Assembly: GCF_017114945.1 (NCBI RefSeq)
Contig: NZ_JABXKQ010000084.1
Coordinates: forward strand, 71,234-104,408
From: Nostoc sp. JL34
GTDB taxonomy: Bacteria > Cyanobacteriota > Cyanobacteriia > Cyanobacteriales > Nostocaceae
DNA: 33,175 bases
Direction of reading: 5' to 3'
Shown: positions 12,001 through 19,600 of the stretch, in pieces
Position numbering within the stretch: the first letter of the stretch is position 1
Layout of the letters: every line of letters starts with the position of its first letter
The notes under the pieces: generated by a model
Seen by the model: the letters and a program-made list of their open reading frames with translations, nothing else
Told to the model about the DNA's origin: nothing
Databases searched by the model: none
Position numbers and translations under genes: made by a program

Positions 12001-13595
12001 TGACTGAGGAAAAGCTCCGCGATCGACTGATAAATCTGTTCGAGTCGGAGAAACAAAGACTGCCAATTTTGTACGTAGAGGAGGGCGAAATACCACAGGA
12101 AATTCCGCAGTCTCCCCTACTACCTGCGAACTCCTTGGTTTATGTCATTTATACATCGGGTTCTACCGGACAACCCAAAGGGGTAGCTATGGGACATGGA
12201 GCCGTGATCAATTTGATCCAGTGGCAGATTTCTCAAGCCGGAGAATGTCAAACACCTCGAACCCTGCAATTCGCCTCACTGAATTTTGATGTCTCATTTC
12301 AGGAAATATTCTCCACTCTGGGCGGCGGAGGTAGCCTGGTATTGATTGACGAGAACGTGCGTGGTAACCCGGCTGGATTAGTTAAGTTAATCGAAGATCG
12401 GCAGATTCAGCGTTTGTATCTTCCCTATGTTGCTCTGAGCAGTCTTGCCGAACAACTTCGGATCTCAGGACGTTGTTTGCATACCTTGCGCGAAGTGATT
12501 ATCGCTGGCGAAGCTCTCAGAATCACCTCAGCAATTTCCCAGATGTTTCGAGATGCGCCTGGATGCATTTTACAAAATCAATACGGCCCATCGGAAAGTC
12601 ATGTCATCACATCATTCACTCTGGAGCAGGATGTCAACTCTTGGCCGATCTTGCCTCCGATTGGATGTCCCATTCCTGGTGTCGCAATCTACATCTTGGA
12701 CGAACACTACAATCTAATGCCCATCGGCATCGCTGGAGAAATTTTTATTGGTGGTGAATGTCTAGCGCAAGGCTATCTCAATAACCCAGAACTTACTGAG
12801 CGCAAATTTGTCACCAATCCATTTGTTAGTCCGCGAGAAGGCTCTGTTCGAGAACGAATTTACGCCACGGGTGATCTCGGTCGTTACTTACCCGATGGCA
12901 ATATTGAATATCTTGGTCGCCGCGACAATCAAGTTAAGATTCGCGGCTTCCGCATCGAACCTGGGGAAATCGAAGCTGTACTAGAGACACACCCAGAAGT
13001 CCGCTCAACTGTGGTGATTGCAGAAGCAGACAATCCCAATTTGAAGCGTCTGATCGCCTATATTGTTCCCCAAGTTCACCCCCCCAGTACTAGCGAGTTA
13101 CGAAGCTTCCTCAAACAGAAATTACCCGACTATATGATACCTTCTGCTTTTGTGTTTCTCAAAGCACTACCTGTAAACCCCAATGGAAAAGTAGACCGTC
13201 GCGCTCTTCCGAAACCAGAGCCAACTCTTTTAGATGAAGCTAATTATGTAATGCCAAAAACAGAGGTGGAAAAAATCATCGCTGAAGTTTGGCAAAAGGC
13301 GCTGCAAGTAGAAAAAGTGGGAATTTGCGATAATTTTTTTGAACTGGGAGGTCATTCGCTACTTCTAGTACAAATTAATCAACAATTGCAAGCAGTATTG
13401 AGTTCGGAACTGTCAATAATTGATATGTTTAAGTACCCAACTATCCAGACTTTAAGTCAATACTTAAGCGGGAAGTTGCCTAAACAAGATACATCCGAGA
13501 AAAATAATCCTCGCAACCAAATTCAGAGTGATATTAAAGCTTTAAAAAACGGACAATTACAACTCAGGCGACAGCACCGTTCTCGTAATCAATAG
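3..13595 (+). CDS. Hybrid trans-AT PKS/NRPS megasynthase, 5'-truncated (KS0-PS-ACP, KS-KR-MT-ACP, KS0-ACP, C-A-PCP)
   Basis: The frame is open to the left edge with no stop. The first possible start (TTG at 21) has no ribosome site and lies in a Pro/Ser-rich interdomain linker, so the true start is upstream. Residues are counted from the codon at 21. Domain order: KS 80-520, dehydratase-fold domain 699-955, ACP (Ser1018), KS 1098-1520, KR 1936-2150, methyltransferase about 2190-2545, ACP (Ser2620), KS 2708-3130, ACP (Ser3360), condensation from about 3424, adenylation about 3895-4390, PCP (Ser4446). No PKS module holds an AT; each KS is followed by the usual post-KS linker ending in a LPxYxF-type motif. 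This is the trans-AT signature and fits the discrete AT at 26753. The chain passes to the next protein, whose gene begins 7 nt downstream. The last 40 residues are rich in Lys/Arg/Gln and may dock to it. Domain calls are solid; the product is inferred. Confidence 0.95.
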   Translation, partial: TGDWENLEGDSDLNQVLLQERSHEKKTLPSPQSPGSSPEAPASSDSISQSTNEDSPSPRVSPQPAQNPIASDTANALQNASRFVQDDIAIVGIAGRYPGAKNLDELWEVLRTGRSCIVAADRFRRSNLSDRKHSETPARSHFGGFLNDVYHFDRQLFGVSEERAIAMPPEVRLFLEITWETFEAAGYSRAALKQFQLREKKGIGVFVGSMYSQYAWTNPSRNEAVLSSNGTEWQIANQVSHFFDLTGPSLVLNTACSSSLTAIHLACESLRQGSCSMALAGGVNLTLEPSKFLSLERSNFLGSGQHSRSLGDGDGMIPSEGVGALLLKPLSLAIADNDRIEGIIKSSFVNHSGGRQAFTAPDPAQQTQLVLDSIARSGCDIETITYVESAANGSSLGDPIEIIALKNAFAQLTNKTGFCAIGSVKSNLGHLEAASGISQIAKVLLQFQQKTLVPTINATPRNPRIKLDNSPFYLQEQLSPWVPQSNSHNSDLPRRSLINSFGAGGSYANLIVEEYQEKPSNTTSRPHPRETLLVFAAATQKGLQSYLTRLQTYLRKHPAISVADLASALQLRDCNLEYRLVAIASSTNRALNIVEQLARHDLDVSNPGIYASFGGADLPTPKDAQLQSAIDDRDLIRLARYWAAGADIDFGRLNRVEPKSCMVLPGYAFEHDKEFSYIIHDSQDDTQATAEPSLSQTSGGRTATYVYDEPFLQDHTLLGDRVLLGVTHASLAMTDFFQRFPHQRALCLKRLTFVQPIIVDRGEAVTVEIHTSEIPTGLNFEARYRLTTSKQLTQTAATGHLQPDLYKEEYLDVERLLESCTPGNLESIYHTVPAIRLGSSFRTIERLFRTSDGIIARVCLTEQSRQESHTYALHPLAINSAFLAAAPLLADAIGNDSNYLPFGIREIYCVKVEKGRSLDRCWVYTRLVKNSGELILFDADIISDNSLVVARLRGCSLKLLHDRKEPQQASPESPKAASIDASILETSLAADVLRYLIDKINITAQISIGETEVNTNLMQLGLGSAELVAIAASIEQDTDLELNATLFFEYPSLMEVVNFFVDSHPAAFLQLLGERRTQHRTTPEKLDRSRSERHEKVSAKLHGDIAVIGMHSTYAECEDLNRFWQMIRDGRDVIREVPRDRWDYRPWFDPNPGSEDKTYCKWGSFIKDADKFDAAFFNISPREAMWMDPQNRLLMQSMYAAAEDAGVVNQLRGSNTGVFAGICFDDYAEKIVELGLPLDIYTGTGRSGISANRISFWFDFKGPSMVINTACSSSLVALHYACQALRNKECEMAFVGGANLLLSSLHYRYFSKLGALSPTGHCHTFDAAADGYVPAECIASVLLKPLDQAEKDGDRIHAVIKGSAFAHGGYTPSLSAPSVAGEENVIVKAWEDAGIDPETLTYIEAHGTGTKLGDPIETNSLKNAFARYTSKIGFCAIGSVKANIGHAEGAAGITGLIKVILQIKHCQIPPVANLKQPNPYLKLEGSPLYINRELTDWESEGVRRAGISSFGFSGAFAHAVIEEYRSYIDTRCEFSGPFPIVLSAKNNECLKGQVANLVAFLEENWSKNLQDEENFLANLSYTLQVGREAMQTRLGFVVESMDELRNKLQMAWNDSDTKSGLFYGDIKSGKEYLASLLANRDVSEVITGWMNNCEYAALVDGWTKGMTVEWSKLYVKGFPQRISLPTYAFARESYWICPLNGDEEDLKATQSDLAQDEAQAKLYALVPCWNAIPLLKANLPFSDRTQRTLIIGVDAELKDDLRACFNHASYFGDMAKNRIESLKGRLKTDSPWQHIIIVVPEDNCSLLDDGRVLSAQEGGILSVFRIVKSLLSAGYATENLALTFLTTQIAAINKDELSNPVHSAVHGFAGVLAKELPSWNVRALDLQKGRSLSSVDLEHFPDDSAGKVFAWRDGEWYQQTPIPMRNVPTPEADEFHSAYKNRGVYVVIGGAGGIGSAWSRFVMENYDAKVIWIGRRQIDDKIRQKIDTLKQIGHAPEYLQADASNRESLTEAYKSIKSRYSQIHGVIHSAVGQFDQSLSEMDENRFRSILSSKIDVSVNMATVFKHEPLDFMLFFSSIISLTRGGGMSGYAAGCAFKDSFAIELNRCLPFPVKVVNWGYWNVGTGNTIPDATKIRMKQCGIEPIASQQGLEALSAFLVSPLPQLALLKTTSLDRLDLVKDDEWLDVYPPVNPSCIESALSQIPWHSDRVAAIAKQYLEPIAAIETLLLKLLHGTLASLDLLHPRATLSPSLPEFYQLWLQESRRLAIAVVPDSVQGNLADIWDEWNRQKIDWDSMPHIQSIVMLVDVCMRELPAILKAEKRATDIMFPNGSMSLVEGIYERNAIATHFNELLAQTVVNYLQETCRVDALTPIRILEIGAGTGATTATVLHHLEPFGNLVGEYLYTDISPAFLVRAKRHFAPKYPFLQTQLFDVDQPLSKQGIPIGSFDIVIATNCIHATANIRRSLRNAKAALRGQGVIFLNEITQTSLISHLTFGLLAGWWLAEDARVPGSPFLLAEDWKRVLQQEGFQAIAYPAPSADSLGQQVIVAVSDGVVRQPESISSVPSPKQQALNFRQPNDKEGASSALKELKEKGTTYFKQLIGEVLMMDGNRIDSSEPLAVYGVDSIIIAQLANALNKNFEGVKAGLLFEASTIDALVNHFAETQRTNFAKLVKLEDHPEPKGAIQESTANKQPSTDFAAKTIALDQSRDPIEDAIAVIGMSGRFPQAKTLTEFWENLQSGRDCITDLQNNRWNMDGFFEADPKMAREQGKSYCKWGAFLEDFDTFDPLFFNISPREAAQIDPQARVFLQECWRAFEDAGYSPSGLDDAVRDRIGVYGAVTKVGFNTSFAAMVNRVSHAMDLRGGSVAVDTMCSSALVALHQGCEALRRGDLQMAIVGAVNLYLDPRNYKYLCEVGLLAESKMPRVFGEGGTGFVPGEGVGAVVLKRLEDAHRDNDSIVAVIRSSAVNHSGRANAYGAPNPLRQAEVISQALDRGGIDPRSVGYIESAAMGLEMADSLELNALKKVFGDRAEDRWQCYRLGSLKSTIGHGESVSAMAQFIKVVLQLKHRKLCPTKVVRPLNPDIDFASLPFQLQTELEPWSPLTIDGICLPRRAGITALGSGGVNAHLIVEEYPREPSAETLKLAQDSPQIIILSAKNDDRRQAQISQLIEFLDRNRDVSLADLAFTLQLGREAMASRVALVVNSIEELRSRLTHILHTKGNLSSNIPIYFGNITETDNSWQTLLAGGADAMVLQLFLEQRNYEKLAQFWVQGGKIPWVSLWEQKQVQRISLPTYPFEKRCFWEVASSANSDEPKFNGAIAQGKSNPNDASQSVQEIVTAIVAKSIGLTESEIRPHLSLWQLGVDSIRSMEIARRLQKRFQVEIGHRELADYGTVEALCRLIDQKRAAIALNVTSETESVSEPQTTSKVRVSTFPLSEGQRGLWLLHQLVPKMSAYNVPVTLQFDRLVNVNAIKQAASFLMERHPMLRSQFHTDDKGNPIQTIRSQTEFFFEDGDRDFATDAVLQDRLRSAADRVFDLESDPLVRLHLFHQSQNRHKLLIVIHHLVVDGSSLPILLHDFLHAYAAFSKGSEPAIASPESADYADFVAWEQALICSERGKASLSYWKKQLSGTLPLLALPFDRERPPSQTYAGTTISSKLESNITHQLRSLAKNQNVSLFVLLLGIYQALLARYTLQSDIIVGVASAGRPEDRFANTVGYLINMVPIRTQINVKEPFAELLQRLKITVADGLDHGYFPFPKQVSELCISRDLAHSPVFQTSFAMQSFWRPEVEQTLQDQLEGVSVVAGPSPAGEIELRLEIVEQCNEILLNMAYNTDLFEQATIVRLAEHFSNLVKAVCQNPNQPIHSLELLSNDEQRKLLNKCSIGDRVHKKADDLQKCVHHLFEIQAQKTPEAVAVIHNQRALTYLELDRQSAGLANRLREMGVIPGTIVGIFTERSISQVVAILAVLKAGAAYLPLDPAYPQQRLTFVIEDAEPIVILTEEKLRDRLINLFESEKQRLPILYVEEGEIPQEIPQSPLLPANSLVYVIYTSGSTGQPKGVAMGHGAVINLIQWQISQAGECQTPRTLQFASLNFDVSFQEIFSTLGGGGSLVLIDENVRGNPAGLVKLIEDRQIQRLYLPYVALSSLAEQLRISGRCLHTLREVIIAGEALRITSAISQMFRDAPGCILQNQYGPSESHVITSFTLEQDVNSWPILPPIGCPIPGVAIYILDEHYNLMPIGIAGEIFIGGECLAQGYLNNPELTERKFVTNPFVSPREGSVRERIYATGDLGRYLPDGNIEYLGRRDNQVKIRGFRIEPGEIEAVLETHPEVRSTVVIAEADNPNLKRLIAYIVPQVHPPSTSELRSFLKQKLPDYMIPSAFVFLKALPVNPNGKVDRRALPKPEPTLLDEANYVMPKTEVEKIIAEVWQKALQVEKVGICDNFFELGGHSLLLVQINQQLQAVLSSELSIIDMFKYPTIQTLSQYLSGKLPKQDTSEKNNPRNQIQSDIKALKNGQLQLRRQHRSRNQ
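90..105 (-). repeat. Heptamer STRR copy (AGTCCCC type), right arm
   Basis: AGTCCCCAGTCCCCAG holds two 7-bp units, inverted relative to the copy at 1-15. It encodes the Pro/Ser-rich linker before KS1; a degenerate third unit lies at 110-115. Confidence 0.75.
261..3200 (+). other. Module 1: non-elongating KS0, pyran-synthase-like domain, ACP
   Basis: The KS has the nucleophile Cys250 (TACSSS) and the second His424 (NLGH). The first catalytic His of EAHGTGT is gone: the stretch reads ESAANGS, with Ala384 at the His position. By family knowledge such a KS transfers but does not condense. The following dehydratase-fold domain keeps His709 (DHTLLG), but the Pro of HxxxGxxxxP is Leu (VLLGV), and the Asp of the DxxxQ motif is Asn873 (HPLAINSAFL). 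The same two changes are reported for pyran synthase domains of the pederin type, which close tetrahydropyran rings by oxa-Michael addition. The ACP serine is Ser1018 in LGLGS. A KS0 paired with a DH/PS-type domain suggests it acts with an elongating, ketoreducing module upstream of the window. Confidence 0.8.
3312..7990 (+). other. Module 2: elongating KS, KR, methyltransferase, ACP
   Basis: The KS has the full triad: Cys1265 (TACSSS), His1400 (EAHGTGT), His1440 (NIGH). The KR carries the nucleotide-binding GGAGGIG near 1942-1948 and catalytic Tyr2084. The Asn normally four residues after the Tyr is Cys2088 (YAAGC), and there is no clear LDD stereochemistry motif (GQFDQ in its place). The methyltransferase has the SAM motif LEIGAGTG (2369-2376), an upstream helical lid, and NCIHAT with His2451, plus a Glu in the following strand (LNEIT), as in PKS C-methyltransferases. 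Related O-methylating domains of trans-AT PKSs share this layout, so C- versus O-methylation is undecided. ACP Ser2620 lies in YGVDS. Expected outcome: one malonate extension, ketoreduction and a methyl transfer. Confidence 0.88.
8142..10220 (+). other. Module 3: non-elongating KS0 and ACP before the NRPS module
   Basis: The KS keeps the nucleophile Cys2867 (TMCSSA) and His3043 (TIGH). The first catalytic His is replaced: the region reads ESAAMGLEMADS, with Ala3002 in the His position and the usual LGDP also lost. No reductive domain follows, only a linker and an ACP (Ser3360, LGVDS). A KS0-ACP just before a condensation domain is a common hand-over element in trans-AT PKS/NRPS hybrids. It should shuttle the acyl chain to the C domain without lengthening it. 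Confidence 0.85.
10290..13470 (+). other. NRPS module: condensation, adenylation (predicted proline), PCP
   Basis: The condensation domain has the active-site HHLVVDG (His3557, His3558, Asp3562). The adenylation domain shows core motifs AYLPLDP, YTSGSTGQPKG (from 4044), NQYGPSE and NGKVDRRALP. Aligned by eye to GrsA, the pocket residues are D4090, V4091, Q4094, Y4133, I4160, A4162, Q4187, V4195, I4196. The first six match published proline codes (DVQYIA/DVQLIA followed by H-V-V). The Gln at position seven is unusual, so proline or a substituted proline is the best guess. The PCP serine is Ser4446 in LGGHS. No epimerase or methyltransferase is inserted. The module would form an amide between the polyketide acid and the amino acid. 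Confidence 0.85.
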
Positions 13596-13602
13596 TGAAG
13601 AT

Positions 13603-16600
13603 ATGGCAATGGATAATGTCAATAACAACGAAGAGTTAAATAATTATGAAATCGCCGTTATTGCAATGGTGGGTCAGTTTCCAGGAGCCAAAGATATTGA
13701 TGAATTTTGGCAGAATCTATCTCTTGGGGTAGAATCTATCACTTGGTTTACAGACGAGGAATTGTTAAAGGCTGGCGTCGATCCAGATTGGCTGAGTAAC
13801 TCCAACTATGTAAAAGCTAATGCTGTTCTGTCAGACATGGAGTTATTTGATGCGAATTTCTTTGGTTATAGTGCTAGAGAAGCTGAGATCATCGATCCGC
13901 AACAGCGCCTATTCTTAGAATCGGCATGGACAGCTTTAGAACAGGCTGGTTACAATCCCCAAATGTACAAGGGTTTAATCGGTGTTTATGCGGGTCTGGG
14001 TCTGAATAGTTATTTGCTCAACAATCTAACTCCAAACCACGACCTTTTAGAGACAGTCGATCCTTTACAACTACTAATCTCCAGCGACAAAGATTTTTTG
14101 CCGATGCGGGTGGCTTATAAACTCAATTTGACAGGGCCGGCAGTGAATGTGCAAACGGCCTGTTCTACTTCCTTAGCTGCTGTTCACTTTGCTTGCCAAA
14201 GTTTGCTCAATGGGGAATGTGACATGGCTTTGGCTGGTGGAGTTTCTCTCAGCTTTCTAGAAAATACGGGTTATTTGTATCAAGAGGGAATGATTCTATC
14301 CCCCGATGGACACTGCCGTGCTTTTGATGCCAATGCACAGGGAACTATTGGCGGTAGCGGTGTCGGAATTGTTGTCTTAAAAAGGTTAAACGAAGCTCTA
14401 GCTGATGGAGATTGCATCCAGGCAATCATTAAAGGCTCGGCGATCAATAACGATGGTGCCCTGAAAGTGGGTTACACTGCTCCCAGCATCAATGGTCAAG
14501 CGGCAGTGATTGCCGAGGCTCAAGCTGTGGCTGGAGTAGATGCCGAGACAATTTCCTATATCGAAGCCCACGGAACTGGCACGCCTCTAGGAGATCCGAT
14601 TGAAATCGCCGCTTTAACGCAAGCTTTTGCTCAGAGTACCGATAAAAAAGGCTTCTGTGCGATTGGTTCGGTGAAAACAAATGTCGGACATTTGAATGCA
14701 GCAGCAGGTGTGACAGGTCTGATTAAAAGTGTAATGGCGCTACAACACAAATTGCTGCCTCCTAGTTTGAACTTCTCGACACCCAATCCCAAAATTGATT
14801 TCGCTAATAGTCCTTTCTACGTCAATACAACTCTTAGTGAATGGAAAACAAATAACATTCCTCGTCGGGCTGGGGTTAGTTCTTTTGGAATTGGGGGTAC
14901 TAATGCTCACGTAATTCTTGAGGAAGCACCTGTTTTTGGGCAGGGGGCAGGGGGCAGGGGGCAGGGGAGAAATTATCAACTGTTGGTACTTTCAGGTAAA
15001 ACTGCGATCGCCCTCGATCGGGCAACATCTAATCTAGCTGACCATTTAAAACAACATCCCGAACTTAATTTAGCTGATGTCGCTTATACTCTCAGCATTG
15101 GTCGCTGGGTTTTTAACCACCGCAGGATGGTAGTTTGTCAGAACTTAGGAGAAGCTGTCAAAGTTTTAAGCAGTTTAGAACCAAAACAAGTTTTTAGCAA
15201 CTGCACTGAAGTTGTAGATCGGTCTGTTGTCTTCATGTTTCCCGGACAGGGTTCCCAGTATGTGAATATGACGCGGGAAATTTACCAAACCGAGGCAATA
15301 TTTCGAGAACAAGTTGATTTATGCTCAGAAATTCTCTTGCCTCAATTAGGACTCGATCTGCGTCATCTAATCTACCCTGATGAGGAAAATAGCGATCGCG
15401 CATCAAAGCAACTTCAACAAACAGCGATTGCTCAACCAGCTATTTTTGTGATTGAATATGCCTTAACTAAATTATGGCAGTCTTATGGGGTGAATCCTGT
15501 GGCTGCGATCGGTCACAGTATTGGCGAATATGTCGCCGCTTGTATCGCCGGAGTTTTTTCCTTAGAAGCTGCCTTATCTCTGGTAGCAGCACGAGGGCAA
15601 ATGATGCAGCAACTTCCCAATGGGGCAATGCTCGCTATTCCCCTGCCCGAAGACATAGTAAAGTCTCTGTTAGGACAAGAACTCTCCTTAGCAGCAATTA
15701 ACCAACCCTTCCAGTGCGTAGTTTCCGGTTCCACCGCAGCAATAGATGCCCTAGAAAATCAGCTGGCTACACAAGGCATTGAATGCCGCTGTCTGCATAC
15801 GAACCATGCCTTCCACTCCCAGATGATGGAACCAATCTTGGAGGCATTTGCACATCGGGTAAAACAAGTTACCTTAAATCCTCCAAACATTCCTTATATA
15901 TCCAACGTTACTGGTACTTGGATTACCGCTACACAAGCCACAAATCCTGACTATTACGCTCAACATCTGCGTTCCACAGTCCTATTTGCCCAAGGTGTAG
16001 AGAAGTTGTTGGCAACACCTGAGCAAATCCTGTTAGAGGTGGGGTCAGGACGGACGCTAACTACATTAGCTAAAAGGCATCCAGACAAAGCAGCTGCACA
16101 AACGGTGTTAACTTCAGTCCGTCATCCCCAAGAGGAACAATCAGATATAGCTTTTTTATTCACCACACTGGGGCAACTCTGGCTTGCTGGGGCAAAGGTG
16201 GATTGGTTTGGATTCTACAAGCAAGAGCAGCATTATCGTCTTCCCTTACCTACTTATCCCTTTGAACGCCAACGTTATTGGATTGAACCGCCAAGAAAAA
16301 ATATACTTGAGTTTCAAGCAACACCAAGCAAAAAGCCGGATATCGCTGATTGGTTTTATGTCCCATCCTGGAAAAGGTCGCCGCTTTCTGTTAGTCAACT
16401 AGAGCAATTACAGGGCAGCGTTCTGCTGTTTATCAATGAGTGCAACTTGGGTTCTCAACTGGCAAAACAACTTCAAAACGAATCTCAAAAAGTGATTGTT
16501 GTCAAGATAGGAGAGTCCTTTAAAAAAGAAAATCAAGGCTCATATACCCTCAATCCTCGACAACCCAAGGACTACGAAACTTTGTTGGCAGAACTAGGAG

Positions 16601-19600
16601 ATATCCCTAAAACCATCGTTCATTTTTGGAGTCTAGCCGAAAAAAGTCACGCCGCATCAGAATTTGCAGGAATTGACCAAGCTTTAGATTTAGGATTTTA
16701 CAGTTTGCTATTTCTTGCTCAGGCATTCGGTAAACAAAATGTTACCGATCAGTTTCAATTGATAGTTGTATCAAATAATATGCAGGACGTAACCGCAGAA
16801 GAGAAACTACGTCCTGAGCAAGCCACTTTAATCGGCCCGGTCAGAACTATTCCTAAAGAATACCCTTACTTAAGCTGTCGTAGTGTTGATGTAGTTATTC
16901 CGCAATCAGAAACCTGGCAAGAGAAGCAACTGATCGGACAGCTGCAAGCAGAATTAAAGGTTAAATCCGACCAACAAATTATTGCCTACCGTAAACAACA
17001 TCGTTGGGTACAAACTTTCGAGTCAGTCAGATTAGAGAACTCAGATGGGGGAATACAAAGGTTAAAGGAAGGCGGAGTCTATCTGATTACAGGTGGGCTT
17101 GGAGGTATAGGACTGGCACTGGCGGAATATTTGGCGCTAACAGTTAAGGTTAAATTGATCCTGACAGGGCGTTCTGATTTTCCGGCTCAAACTGACTGGG
17201 AACAATGGCTAGCTAGTCATGACGCTCAAGATGATACAAGTTACAAGATCCAAAAATTGCAAGCAATAGAGAAACTGGGTACTAAGGTTTTGATTGTCAA
17301 TGCAGATGTTACCAACCTGGAACAAATGCAAAACGCCATAGCTCAAGCATTAGAGCGATTTGGCCAAATTAATGGTGTAATCCACTCAGCAGGTGTTCCT
17401 GGGGGAGGCGTGATTCAGCTAAAAACACCAGAAATAGCACAAAAAGTTCTTGTTCCGAAAATCAGGGGAACCCTCGTACTTGATGCTCTCTTCAAGGATG
17501 TTCAGCTAGATTTCTTTATTCTTTGTTCATCACTCAGTTCAATTCTAAATGACTTTGGACAGGTAGACTATTGTGCAGCCAATGCCTTTCTTGATGCCTT
17601 CGCTCATCATAAAACCTCAGAAAATGGAACATTCACAGTAAGTATTAACTGGGATGGCTGGCAGGAAGTCGGGATGGCGGCAGCGGCGGCAAAACAACGA
17701 GTTGGAACCTTGGATCTTCCCTTAACACCCGATCAAATCGATCGAAAGGAAAAAAACTTTTCCGCCTCTGAAAGCCAGAATTTTTGTTTGGAAATATCCT
17801 CTCCTGGTATTTTAGAAACCTTAAGATTTCAAACTGCCAGACGCCAGAAACCAGGTGCAGGTGAGGTAGAAATAGAGATATGTGCTGCCGGACTCAACTA
17901 CAAGGAAGTGCTTTTAGCGCTGGGGATGCTTCCAGTTCAATCTAATACTCCTTTAAACTTCGGTTTGGAATGTGCAGGAAAGATTGTGGCGCTGGGAGAA
18001 GGTGTCGAGGGTTATCAGATAGGAGATGAAGTCATTGCCTTTTCTTCTTCCTGCTTTAGCGCATTTACAACAACTTCCGCCTCCTATGTCGCACCCAAAC
18101 CAAATCATCTGAGTTTAGAAGAGGCAGCAACAATTCCGATTTCCTTTATGACAGCCTACTATGCGCTGAATAAATTGGGCAGGCTTTGCAAAGGGGAAAG
18201 TGTTCTCATCCATGCCGCCGCCGGAGGTGTGGGCATGGCTGCTATTCAAATTGCCCAAACGATCGGTGCAGAAATCTTTGTCACAGCTGGCAGTCCAGAA
18301 AAACGGGCGTTTCTGCATTCTCTGGGAATTGAATATGTGATGGATTCAAGGTCTTTGGCTTTTGCCGATGAAGTGATGCAATACACCAACGGCAAGGGTA
18401 TCGATGTAGTTTTGAACTCTTTAGGGGGAGAATTCATACCCAAAAGCTTGTCAATTCTGGCACCTTACGGACGCTTTCTAGAACTTGGCAAGCAAAATAT
18501 TGATGAGAACAGCCAGGTGGGTTTACGGCTTTCTGAGAAAAGCTTATCCTTCTTTACCATCGATTTGGAGCCGAATATCCCTAACTTTAGTTCAATATTT
18601 CTGGAAGTGGTGCAACACTTCAAAAATGGGAATCTTAGTCCCCTTCCTCATCAAGTATTCCCAATTTCAGAAGTGGCGATCGCTTTTGAATATATGGCAC
18701 AAGCGAAGCACATCGGCAAGCTCGTTGTATCGTTACAGGACAAAGAGGCGCTAAACAAAGTCCGTTCAGATCATCTTTACCCAAATATTAGTCAACCTGT
18801 TGATTTTGCTCTGCACGAACAAGCGATCGCAACTACAAATATACTTCACAAAGACCATAAGTTAGGGCTATTACCCGCAGAAGGCGTAGATGTTTTTCGT
18901 CGTCTTTTGTGTAATACACTGCCTCAAGTTATTGTATCGACACGAGATTTACATTCTCGGATTGAGCAAAACCAAGTCTCTACACTACTTAGTTTTTTAG
19001 AAGAATCATCGAAGGAGGATCTACCCAAACAGGCACACCAACGACCACCAATAACTCAGGCTTATGTTGTTCCGAGAAACAAGCTTGAGCAGATTATTGC
19101 TGATATCTGGGAGGATGTTCTTGGGTTTGGGCAGGTGGGAATCCACGATGATTTCTTTATGTTAGGAGGAGATTCTCTTGTAGCAGTCAGGGTCATGGCT
19201 CAAATAAAGAACATATTTCAGGCAGAGTTACCCTTGGCTACCCTGCTCCAGAACCCCACTATTGCCCAACTATCCCAACTGCTCAAAGCCAGTAATCATT
19301 CTACTATTAATAGACATCTCCAGAAATTAGATTTTCACCAAGACCAGATAAAAGCTTCAGATTCTTTTTCAAAGATGTCTAATGCGATTAATTCAGTATT
19401 AGTCCCTATTCAGCTTAAAGGAGAACAAGTTCCTCTGTTCTGTGTTCATCCGGTAGGTGGGAACGTACTGTGCTATGCAGCACTCTCCCAACAGTTAGGG
19501 CAGGAACATCCTATCTATGGACTGCAATCATTAGGCTTGATAGAACAGCAGCTGACTTTGAACACCATTGAGGCGATGGCCAGTCACTACCTTGAGGAAA

